Below are positions 1 to 5,064 of a DNA stretch of 5,064 nt, in pieces. The stretch is from Actinomycetes bacterium (lineage in GTDB: Bacteria; Actinomycetota; Actinomycetes; Actinomycetales; Dermatophilaceae). A model generated the notes under the pieces. It ran no database searches, had not been told where the DNA came from, and was given only the letters and a program-made list of their open reading frames with translations. Numbering within the stretch: the first letter of the stretch is position 1; the number at the start of each line of letters is the position of its first letter. Both the position numbers and the translations under genes were made by a program. The stretch is taken from NCBI GenBank assembly GCA_023420415.1, contig JAEZWF010000055.1, positions 1-5,064 of the forward strand, in the 5' to 3' direction.

Positions 1-141
1 GTTGTCGGCATAGAGCAACAAGTCATCATAAAGCGGTGTAAAGACGAGGTAGGTTTCCGGTGCCTTCTTTTCAAAAGAAACGGCTCCTGACGGAAGTCCT
101 AACTCTTCTGCTATTCTTTTCAGTTCCGCTAATGCACTCAT
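1..141 (-). CDS. N-terminus of a further phage gene, candidate tail-terminator/tail-completion protein (cut by window edge)
   Basis: The first 47 codons of a gene that runs off the left edge. The protein begins MSALAELKRIAEELGLPSG, then VSFEKKAPETYLVFTPL, and ends within LLLYADN at the edge. An amphipathic first helix followed by a strand with an 'aP.tYlVf.pl' pattern is common in small proteins at this place in Bacillota phages, where the tail-terminator or tail-completion protein is encoded between the gp10-like gene and the major tail protein. The start is an ATGA overlap with the gp10-like stop. No plausible alternative start or other strand reading explains this end of the window better. 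That it is a real gene is well supported by the overlap and open frame; the function is inferred from position only. Confidence 0.75.
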   Translation of the reverse strand, partial: MSALAELKRIAEELGLPSGAVSFEKKAPETYLVFTPLYDDLLLYADN

Positions 142-569
142 ATGTCAAGCTCCCTTTTCAGCGTCTCTTCCATCGCATGGATAGCAGGCTTTCTTGCCTT
201 TCGTCTGGCGGGCTTCATCCAGGGCTTTGCCTTCTGCCCGGATTTTCCATACTCCAAGACTTGGGCTTTCAGTGCATTCGGCACGCCCTCACGGTCTTTG
301 GAATCTCCGACACCCACCCGGATATTCCACTCGCCGTTTCTATCCTGCAAGGCCGGTGTAATGCCGAGACTTCTGACAAGGTCGCCCTTAGAGCGGGAAG
401 GGTACTTGGTATCTTTACCGATCCTGCCTTCAAGGTTTGCCTTCATCTGCGAAAGCACAACCTTGCCGCCGCTTTGTAAAATCTTAGGGGCTGCCTGGTC
501 AAAGCGGTCGCCGAGCTTTGAGAGTTTGTCCAAAAACTCATCCGGCATCTTGATTTCACACTTAGCCAT
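138..569 (-). CDS. HK97 gp10-like neck / tail component protein
   Basis: A 143-residue protein of the HK97 gp10 family, found in siphoviruses between the head-tail adaptor and the tail-terminator gene and thought to act at the head-tail joint or in tail completion. The family signature is clear: SRSKGDLVRSLGI (58-70, the 'tGdLr.si' element) and QVLEYGKSGQKAKPWMKPA (103-121, the 'EyGt..q.a.Pfm.pA' element), followed by a basic helix RRKARK. The N-terminal half (FLDKLSKLGDRFDQAAPKIL) looks helical. ATG 569 overlaps the adaptor end by 8 nt; the ribosome binding site is poor (GGGGTGG), again suggesting coupling. The stop overlaps the next start as ATGA (141-138). The family is well supported; the precise role is less certain for the whole family. 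Confidence 0.9.
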   Translation of the reverse strand: MAKCEIKMPDEFLDKLSKLGDRFDQAAPKILQSGGKVVLSQMKANLEGRIGKDTKYPSRSKGDLVRSLGITPALQDRNGEWNIRVGVGDSKDREGVPNALKAQVLEYGKSGQKAKPWMKPARRKARKPAIHAMEETLKRELDI

Positions 570-906
570 CTTTGACCACCCCTTCCGTATCGACCTTTTC
601 AGCCAAGATCTCCCAGTAGAGCCCTTTATGACGGATATCTTCTACGGAGAGGATGTTGTATCTGCCGTCCTCCGTCAGCACCACACACCGGGTATCGAGC
701 GCGATACCGGGAATTGATCTGATGCGAAAGAGCACCGTCGCTTTGGAAAAAAGACTTCTATTCTTCCACATTTCACTGCCATAGCGGTCTTCCCGGTAGG
801 CTCTAACGCTTGCTAAAAGCTCGTCACGCTCTACCGGAAAACCGTCCTCGTCTGTTCCTTGTTCTACACGGAAAAGCTCAATAAAATGTGTCAATTTAAT
901 GCTCAT
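562..906 (-). CDS. Head-tail adaptor / head-closure protein (Phage_H_T_join, SPP1 gp16-like)
   Basis: A 114-residue small beta-barrel protein predicted to bind the connector ring, close the DNA channel and give the tail its docking surface. Family landmarks are visible: an early GTDEDGFPVE segment (17-26, the usual 'D..G' turn), VRAYREDRYGSE (34-45), the strand VLFRIRSIPGI (58-68), GRYNILSVEDIRHKG (81-95) matching the common 'Y.I..I' pattern, and YWEILAEKV (97-105) at the end. The start at 906 is set by an ATGA overlap with the connector stop; upstream there is only a weak AAGGA, so translation probably depends on coupling. The last 8 nt overlap the gp10-like gene. Confidence 0.9.
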   Translation of the reverse strand: MSIKLTHFIELFRVEQGTDEDGFPVERDELLASVRAYREDRYGSEMWKNRSLFSKATVLFRIRSIPGIALDTRCVVLTEDGRYNILSVEDIRHKGLYWEILAEKVDTEGVVKDG

Positions 907-1220
907 AGGATCACGTCCTTATCACCTTGAAGCAGAAGTTTCACTGTCTCCCAGACCTGTTTCGCAGCATCGGGAGAATCGGAAAAGAAGCCGGCCGTAG
1001 AACCGTCCCTGCTTTCATAAAAGAAAGAGGCAAGGACGATCACGGCCTGCTTCGTGCTTTCTGTCATCGGATGACTTTGATAGTGATCCGGCCCTTTTTT
1101 CTGGTATCCCTCTGCATAGGAAATCGCAGAGGAAAGGCAGCGGAGCATGAGGGGATCATCCGCGTCATGCTCCACAACCAGATTTTCTTTTAATGGATGA
1201 AGAAGCTCCTCTGCGTTCAT
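903..1220 (-). CDS. Head-tail connector, gp6-like (DNA-packaging/QLRG-type family)
   Basis: A 105-residue, mostly helical protein of the HK97 gp6 / SPP1 gp15 type. Members form a ring under the portal after packaging and extend the DNA channel towards the tail. Visible are the N-terminal helix with HPLKENLVVEHDADDPLM, the helix LRCLSSAISYAEGYQ (27-41), and the family-typical stretch HPMTESTKQAVIVLASFFYESRDG (about 50-73), where a short proline-containing loop leads into a helix ending in FFYE plus a basic residue. The length is normal for the family. ATG 1220 follows AAGGAGG by 5 nt, and the gene starts 10 nt after the capsid stop. Its own stop overlaps the next start as ATGA (906-903). The assignment rests on length, motif and position between capsid and adaptor, which is the standard place. 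Confidence 0.9.
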   Translation of the reverse strand: MNAEELLHPLKENLVVEHDADDPLMLRCLSSAISYAEGYQKKGPDHYQSHPMTESTKQAVIVLASFFYESRDGSTAGFFSDSPDAAKQVWETVKLLLQGDKDVIL

Positions 1221-1225
1221 CGTTT

Positions 1226-1232
1226 CCTCCTT
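1226..1232 (-). promoter_or_regulatory. Shine-Dalgarno sequence of the connector gene overlapping the capsid stop
   Basis: AAGGAGG on the minus strand, sharing bases with the capsid TAA (1233-1231) and 5 nt before ATG 1220. It is the same TAAGGAGG arrangement as before the capsid gene, so ribosomes ending one gene sit on the initiation site of the next. Confidence 0.8.
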
Positions 1233-2427
1233 AAGCGCCGGCCTTCATCTGCAAGAGCTTCACGCTCTCAGGCAGGATTAGCTTGCCGTCCACTCGTTGT
1301 GTAGCCTTAAAGCCAACTTGTCCCGTTGCGGCAAAGAGCTCATTCAATCTTTGGAAAGACCTGCCCTGACGGTCGGCGATCCAGTAGTAGGAAAAGTCGC
1401 CGAAAGCAATCGCCAACGCTCCACCCTCTGCCAGAGGAGCAAAGCTTGACGTGTACACGGGACGATTCAAGATGGTATCCGGTGTGCCTGCTGTGAGAGC
1501 CGGCTGCCAGAGGTACTGTCCGGTGTTGTCTTTAAGTTTCCTAATCAACTTCACAGTCGCATCGTTCATAATAAAGACGGCATTTTTCCTGTACGGTGCA
1601 CGAAGCGAATAGAAGAGGTCGATCAGCTCATCTGCCGTCACTGCTTTATCCGACGCAGCCGTAACGCCAACTTCTCCACCGCCTACGGTTTGGAAAATGC
1701 CTGTGGGCTTGCCTGTGCCGTCGCCGATAAGGAAGGCTTCCTCTTCTTTGGAACCCATACGCCTGCCGAATTCTTTAGCGATGTAGCTTTCCAGGTCAAA
1801 GACCGAGTCGTTTAAAAGTTCCTCGGAGACTTTGAGCATAGTCGCCAGCTTATAGGCACCGATGGAGACCTGGCCGAAGGCAGGATCAGATTCCGGGATG
1901 GCGGCTTCTTCGTCCACCCAGCTAGCCGTGCCTTTTGTTGCAACAACAGGGATTTTGCGATCTCCGGAAGATGTCTGAATGACATGAGCGATTTTTCTGA
2001 AGATGTTTTCTTCTTCCAACGCTTCCACAAGTGTCTGTTCAAACTCATCCGGAGCCAAATAGCCGCCCTCGGAGTCCGTACCGACCTGCAGGGCGTTCGT
2101 TATAACAGCGTTCTTCTTTCTCATAAGGTTCCAGAAATCACGCTTGTAGGCATCACTGCCCCTGCCGGTCTTGTCTTCCTTGGCCTGCATAGGGTTTGTC
2201 ACCACAGGACGGCTGGTCGCTTCGTTAAGCTTCATGTCCATGTCCCGTTGGCGTTCCAGGCGGTCGATTTCTTTTCCAAGATCGACGACTTCCTGTTCCA
2301 TCTTTTCGTAGGCGGCCGTGTTTTCTGCTGAGACGATGCCTTTGTCGTCTCGCTTTTCTTCCAAAAAGGCCTTAGCCTTTTCCCAAACTTCAAGGCGTTT
2401 GTTTCTCAGTTCCTGAATTTTATTCAT
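1231..2427 (-). CDS. Major capsid protein, HK97 fold, with N-terminal scaffolding (delta) domain
   Basis: This is the main shell protein, 398 residues. Residues 1 to about 70 are highly charged and helical-looking (ELRNKRLEVWEKAKAFLEEK, then a second heptad-like segment KMEQEVVDLGKEIDRLERQ), as expected for the delta scaffolding domain that the protease removes. A proline-rich linker (TSRPVVTNP, 71-79) follows, so cleavage probably falls between about 70 and 105; the exact bond cannot be read from sequence. The mature part starts near GTDSEGGYLAPDEFEQTL (116-133). It has an E-loop around 158-190 with the PESD motif (178-181), a spine helix near 211-235, IGDGTGKPTGIF (234-245), and ends with FKATQRVDGKLILPESV. 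ATG 2427 was chosen because AAGGAGG lies 8 nt upstream; an extra 15 codons in frame up to 2472 would lie within the end of the protease gene and lack this site. No separate scaffolding gene is present or needed. Confidence 0.96.
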   Translation of the reverse strand: MNKIQELRNKRLEVWEKAKAFLEEKRDDKGIVSAENTAAYEKMEQEVVDLGKEIDRLERQRDMDMKLNEATSRPVVTNPMQAKEDKTGRGSDAYKRDFWNLMRKKNAVITNALQVGTDSEGGYLAPDEFEQTLVEALEEENIFRKIAHVIQTSSGDRKIPVVATKGTASWVDEEAAIPESDPAFGQVSIGAYKLATMLKVSEELLNDSVFDLESYIAKEFGRRMGSKEEEAFLIGDGTGKPTGIFQTVGGGEVGVTAASDKAVTADELIDLFYSLRAPYRKNAVFIMNDATVKLIRKLKDNTGQYLWQPALTAGTPDTILNRPVYTSSFAPLAEGGALAIAFGDFSYYWIADRQGRSFQRLNELFAATGQVGFKATQRVDGKLILPESVKLLQMKAGA

Positions 2428-2435
2428 TTCTTCGT

Positions 2436-2442
2436 CCTCCTT
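2436..2442 (-). promoter_or_regulatory. Shine-Dalgarno sequence of the capsid gene overlapping the protease stop
   Basis: The minus strand reads TAAGGAGG. The protease TAA (2443-2441) shares its two A bases with AAGGAGG, and ATG 2427 follows after 8 nt. The strong, well-spaced site fits a protein needed in hundreds of copies per particle, and it decides the capsid start. Confidence 0.85.
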
Positions 2443-3196
2443 AATGACGTAAAAGTTCGAGCCTTTTTTCAAGCTCTGTGTATCTTGTGCCTGTTTCGGA
2501 TTGTTCTTGAATGTCTGTTTCTTCAGCGGGTTTTGTCTCCTTCGCTACCCTCTTGAAAACAGCATCTGGGCCGATTTTGTTTAGGACTTGAGCCACCATC
2601 TTTCTGGCGGCATAAGCCATGCCTTCCTCCGGTTCGCTTTCTTCTCCGGTGAAAAGGAAACCGTCGCAAAATCCCAGCTCCTTTGCCTTCCTTGCATTCA
2701 TCCATGTTTCGTCGTCCATCAGCCGGGAGATCTTATGCCTTGAAAGCCCGGTCTTGAGTTCGTAGGCATTGATGATGGAGGCTTTGACCTCCTCAAGAAT
2801 GCTTACGGCCCTTTCCATCTCGTCCTTCCAGCCCTCGGCAATGGTCGTCGGGTTATGGATCATCATCATGGAAGAAGGGCTCATCAACACTTCGCCGCCG
2901 GCCATCGCAATGACAGAAGCGGCAGAAGCGGCTAGGCCCTCTACTTTGACCGTGATTTTTCCCTGATGGTCCATGAGCATGGTGTAGATCTGTGATGCCG
3001 CAAAGACGTCGCCGCCCGGAGAGTTGATCCAGACCGTTAAATCTCCCGGATGTCTTTCCAGCTCCGACAAGAAAAGAGCCGGTGTGACCTCATCGCCAAA
3101 CCAGCTCTCTTTTGCAATCGGTCCGTCCAGTCTTAGGACGGTTTCTCCCTCTTCCTGATCTCCTCGTTGAAAGACCCAGAACTTACGTTTTTCCAT
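2441..3196 (-). CDS. ClpP-like prohead maturation protease (S14 family)
   Basis: A 251-residue serine protease of the ClpP/crotonase fold, expected to be packaged in the prohead and to remove the N-terminal scaffolding domain of the capsid protein encoded next. Visible landmarks are LTVWINSPGGDVFAA (53-67), which gives the oxyanion-hole glycines; GLAASAAS (87-94) with probable nucleophile Ser91; MMMIHNP (110-116) with His114; and DDETWMNARKAKELGFCD (161-178), where the third catalytic residue is expected at Asp162 or Glu163. After about residue 180 comes a charged tail of some 70 residues ending in a leucine-rich, possibly helical segment, which is not part of the protease core. The ATG at 3196 lies 9 nt behind GGAGG, inside the end of the portal gene (14-nt overlap), so translation is probably coupled. 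The neighbouring portal and capsid genes make a host housekeeping ClpP very unlikely. Confidence 0.95.
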   Translation of the reverse strand: MEKRKFWVFQRGDQEEGETVLRLDGPIAKESWFGDEVTPALFLSELERHPGDLTVWINSPGGDVFAASQIYTMLMDHQGKITVKVEGLAASAASVIAMAGGEVLMSPSSMMMIHNPTTIAEGWKDEMERAVSILEEVKASIINAYELKTGLSRHKISRLMDDETWMNARKAKELGFCDGFLFTGEESEPEEGMAYAARKMVAQVLNKIGPDAVFKRVAKETKPAEETDIQEQSETGTRYTELEKRLELLRH

Positions 3197-4409
3197 TTGC
3201 TTTCACCTCCCTGCCGGCAAAGATGCCAGCGTCTTCAAGTTTGGTCATGTTGCCGTTGATCAAGTACAGATCTCCTCCTTCTTCTTTTGATATTAGGTTC
3301 ATGTTTTCAAGCCTCCTGATATCGTTGGCGCTCATCCAACCGTTTTGTCTGGCTGTAGCATAGCCGCGCATCCTGCTTTCATAGTCACCTCGAAGAAGAC
3401 CGTCCACATTGAACTCAACAAAATAATCTTGTCGTTCAGATGGGTAAAGAAGTGTCTTGTTCATCGCCTGCTCGAGTCGAACCAGCCAAGGTCTAATGGT
3501 GTGAACGACAAAGCTAATAGACTGATGCTCGATATTGGAAAAAGTCGCTTTGTCGAGGTCTGCCACCAGATGTGGCGGCACACGGTAGATACGACAGATT
3601 TCCTCCGTCTGGTACTTTCTTGTTTCAAGAAACTGTGCTTCATTCGGTGGAATCCCGATCTGCTTGTAGGTCATGCCTTCCTCGAGGACAGCCACCTTAT
3701 TTGCATTGCCGGAGCCTTGAAAGAGCTGGTTCCAGCTTTCCCTAACCTTGGACGGGTCCTTAAGCGTCCCCGGATGCTCCAAAATACCGCCCGGTGCGGC
3801 TCCGTTTGCGAAGAAACTCGCCCCAAATTCCTCTGTTGCCATAGCCATGCCGATGGCGTTTCTCGCCATTGTAATCGGCGAGTAGCCGACCAGGCCGTCA
3901 AATCCAAGGCCGGGAATATGAAGGATTTCTTCTTTGCGAAACGCTATATTCTTCATGCCGCTTTGGTAAAGGTAGATGAGTTCATCCTCCTCGTTGCGGC
4001 TGACCTGCATCTTGTCCGGCAAAAGGGGATATAACCCAGTAATTTCGCCATGTCCGTTTCTCAGTATCTGTGAATAGCTGTTCCCCCATAGCAAAAGATG
4101 CGTCATCATGGTCTCCCTGAAAATGAACGAGGTCATTTCCGGATTCGGTGCATCGTGCAGGAGAAAGTACAAAGGATGTCTTGTATCCCGCTTTTTACCT
4201 TCATCGACATAGCGATAAAGGTGCAAGGGCAAGCTTGCAACGGTCTCAGCGATGACTCTGACACAAGCGTAAACCGCCGCCGATTGCATGGCGTTTTTCT
4301 CCGTCACCTGTTTGCCGGAAAAGGACGGAGCAAAGAAAAATCGGAATACTGACGGTTTTGTCAGCTCCGGCTTGTCTCGGCTTTTGAATAGATTTTTTAG
4401 AAGTCCCAG
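3183..4409 (-). CDS. Portal protein, HK97 gp3-like, with probable CTG start
   Basis: The portal forms the dodecameric ring at one capsid vertex through which DNA enters and leaves, and to which terminase and connector bind. The 408-residue reading has the usual HK97 portal features: VYACVRVIAETVASLPLHLY (about 46-65), LLLWGNSYSQI (105-115), FFANGAAPGGILEHPG (199-214), YRVPPHLVADLDKATFSNIEHQ split around 275-296, and GWMSANDIRRLENM near 357-370. The start is unusual. The first standard start in frame is GTG 4307, but that lies inside the conserved region, and the frame stays open for 34 more codons, up to a TGA at 4418-4416. Those codons read MGLLKNLFKSRDKP if begun at CTG 4409, a typical portal N-terminus, and the CTG sits 9 nt after the AGGAGG of a very strong ribosome binding site. 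It ends 14 nt inside the protease gene. Function is sure; the start codon is likely but unproven. Confidence 0.93.
   Translation of the reverse strand: MGLLKNLFKSRDKPELTKPSVFRFFFAPSFSGKQVTEKNAMQSAAVYACVRVIAETVASLPLHLYRYVDEGKKRDTRHPLYFLLHDAPNPEMTSFIFRETMMTHLLLWGNSYSQILRNGHGEITGLYPLLPDKMQVSRNEEDELIYLYQSGMKNIAFRKEEILHIPGLGFDGLVGYSPITMARNAIGMAMATEEFGASFFANGAAPGGILEHPGTLKDPSKVRESWNQLFQGSGNANKVAVLEEGMTYKQIGIPPNEAQFLETRKYQTEEICRIYRVPPHLVADLDKATFSNIEHQSISFVVHTIRPWLVRLEQAMNKTLLYPSERQDYFVEFNVDGLLRGDYESRMRGYATARQNGWMSANDIRRLENMNLISKEEGGDLYLINGNMTKLEDAGIFAGREVKANGKT
3203..3210 (-). promoter_or_regulatory. Shine-Dalgarno sequence of the protease gene, inside the portal gene
   Basis: GGAGGTGA on the minus strand, 9 nt (counted from GGAGG) before ATG 3196, lies within the last portal codons (…GREVK…). 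It supports the chosen protease start and the 14-nt overlap. Confidence 0.8.
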
Positions 4410-4414
4410 AGGAC

Positions 4415-4425
4415 ATCACCTCCTT
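4415..4425 (-). promoter_or_regulatory. Extended Shine-Dalgarno sequence of the portal gene
   Basis: The minus strand reads AAGGAGGTGAT, an 11-nt perfect complement of the 16S rRNA 3' end (ATCACCTCCTT). The AGGAGG core is followed by 9 nt and then CTG 4409, the same distance as between the GGAGG of the protease site and its ATG. An ATG at 4416-4414 overlaps the site itself, is too close to be used efficiently, and opens a frame of only 56 codons that does not encode the portal. The site therefore supports initiation at CTG 4409. Confidence 0.85.
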
Positions 4426-4433
4426 GCATTTTT

Positions 4434-5063
4434 CTAAAAGAGTAGCAACCCTCGCTCGTCATAAACAGAGCCGGAGTCACTCCCTTGATTTCTGATTGCC
4501 CGATCAAGGGCCATGATAAGAGCTACCGCTCCGTCAATTCGCTCGGTTGATTTTTCCTTGTCCGGCTTGATGTTTCCAGCCGGGTCAGTGCGAACAAAAA
4601 TATTATCAACGCACCAGCGAAGAACAGGATGCCCGCCGTGTGCGAGTTTTTCTTCCAAGACCAGCTTCATCAACTCTTTAGTCGGAGGACTCATGTCCTT
4701 GTATCCTTGCCCGAAGGGAACTACGGTAAAGCCCATGTCTTCCAAGTTCTGGCTCATTTGCACCGCACCCCAGCGATCAAAGGCGATTTCACGAATGTTG
4801 TATTTCATGCCTAAGTCTTCAATAAACTTCTCAATAAAACCGTAATGCACAACATTGCCTTCAGTCGTAAGAAGAAAGCCTTCTTTTTTCCAGACATCAT
4901 ACGGCACATGGTCTCGGCTTACCCTAAGCGGCACATTCTCTTCCGGTATCCAAAAATACGGAAGGACAAAATAAGGCTCCTCATCTGTTTCCGGAGGAAA
5001 GACCAGGACAAAGGCGGTCAAGTCGGTCGTGCTTGAAAGGTCAAGCCCGGCGTAGCAAACACG
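4434..5063 (-). CDS. terL: Terminase large subunit, C-terminal nuclease domain (5' part beyond window)
   Basis: This is the last 209 residues of the packaging motor subunit, which translocates DNA into the prohead by ATP hydrolysis and cuts the concatemer. The ATPase domain lies outside the window; what is visible is the RNase H-like nuclease domain. Numbering from the first whole codon, residues 4-10 (YAGLDLS) carry the first metal-binding aspartate (D8). AFDRWGA holds a second candidate (D96), GQGYKDMSPPTK (118-129) is a family-typical stretch, and RIDGAVALIMALDRA (about 175-189) is the conserved C-terminal motif of Terminase_1 (HK97 gp2-like) proteins, with a third acidic residue, D177. 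The TTG at 5021 is not a real start: the open frame continues upstream through the nuclease motif to the window edge. The stop (TAG, 4436-4434) lies 24 nt before the portal start. The family call is firm; the exact catalytic residues are inferred from motif position. Confidence 0.95.
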   Translation of the reverse strand, partial: RVCYAGLDLSSTTDLTAFVLVFPPETDEEPYFVLPYFWIPEENVPLRVSRDHVPYDVWKKEGFLLTTEGNVVHYGFIEKFIEDLGMKYNIREIAFDRWGAVQMSQNLEDMGFTVVPFGQGYKDMSPPTKELMKLVLEEKLAHGGHPVLRWCVDNIFVRTDPAGNIKPDKEKSTERIDGAVALIMALDRAIRNQGSDSGSVYDERGLLLF

Positions 5064-5064
5064 G

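Noticed and set aside
60..717. Two overlapping plus-strand open frames (139 and 191 codons) opposite the gp10-like and adaptor genes
   Set aside because: They are antisense to two recognised neck genes whose junctions overlap precisely; the translations look like shadow sequence with no family pattern.
1984..2331. Plus-strand open frame of 115 codons opposite the capsid gene
   Set aside because: It is antisense to the capsid scaffolding and N-terminal region; no independent evidence for a gene.
2428..2472. Upstream in-frame start for the capsid gene at 2472 (15 extra residues)
   Set aside because: The extension lies within the end of the protease gene and lacks the AAGGAGG that precedes ATG 2427; the MNKIQELRNKR start is typical of the family.
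3345..4034. Plus-strand open frame of 229 codons opposite the portal gene
   Set aside because: It is wholly antisense to a well-conserved portal gene, lacks recognisable domains and a ribosome binding site in context, and is explained by codon composition of the real gene.
4415..4425. Plus-strand ATCACCTCCTT resembling the 3' end of 16S rRNA
   Set aside because: It is simply the complement of the portal ribosome binding site; no other rRNA sequence surrounds it.
4400..4429. Ten-codon open frame from ATG 4429 (MQGGDVLWDF) between terminase and portal
   Set aside because: It spans the portal ribosome binding site and start, has no binding site of its own and is too short to support as a leader peptide from one sequence.
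5019..5021. TTG at 5021 as the start of a 195-residue protein
   Set aside because: The frame continues upstream through YAGLDLSSTTD, the first nuclease motif of the terminase, to the window edge.
4513..5036. Plus-strand open frames opposite the terminase gene
   Set aside because: They are mirror frames of the conserved nuclease domain with no domain or initiation signal of their own.
1..5064. Search for an undescribed defence, regulatory or mobile system, CRISPR array, tRNA, repeat or terminator
   Set aside because: Every stretch is accounted for by tightly packed phage head and neck genes; the longest gap is 24 nt and I see no repeats or hairpins that need another explanation.

Overview
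The window is one uninterrupted stretch of the late structural module of an HK97-type tailed phage or prophage (siphovirus-like head assembly). All of it is coded on the minus strand, so transcription runs from base 5064 towards base 1. The strong, nearly full-length Shine-Dalgarno sequences (AAGGAGG, AAGGAGGTGAT), moderate GC and the sequence style of the proteins suggest a Bacillota (Firmicutes, probably Clostridia-like) host. This is inference; nothing here identifies a species or says whether the phage is integrated.

Layout in transcription order: C-terminal nuclease part of the large terminase subunit (open at the right edge to 4434); portal protein (4409-3183); ClpP-like prohead protease (3196-2441); major capsid protein with an N-terminal scaffolding domain (2427-1231); gp6-like head-tail connector (1220-903); head-tail adaptor or head-closure protein (906-562); HK97 gp10-like neck/tail component (569-138); and the first 47 codons of a further gene (141 to the left edge), by position a tail-terminator or tail-completion candidate. 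Genes touch or overlap everywhere (14, 3, 8 and 3 nt overlaps; gaps of 10, 13 and 24 nt). There is no non-coding stretch above 25 nt, and I see no promoter, terminator, tRNA, repeat or mobile element.

How they work together: the terminase docks on the portal and pumps DNA into a prohead built from the capsid protein. The protease, enclosed in the prohead, removes the capsid scaffolding domains. After packaging, the connector and adaptor extend and close the portal vertex, and the gp10-like and following proteins join the head to a separately made tail.

The gene order and protein families are ordinary for this phage class, and I found no undescribed system. The most notable feature is the portal start: the reading frame has no ATG, GTG or TTG at the expected N-terminus, and the best-supported start is a CTG codon (4409) behind an 11-nt Shine-Dalgarno sequence. 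Standard gene callers would truncate this protein by 34 residues. Other points are the stop codons that overlap ribosome binding sites before the capsid and connector genes, and the apparent lack of the HK97 cross-linking lysine in the capsid.
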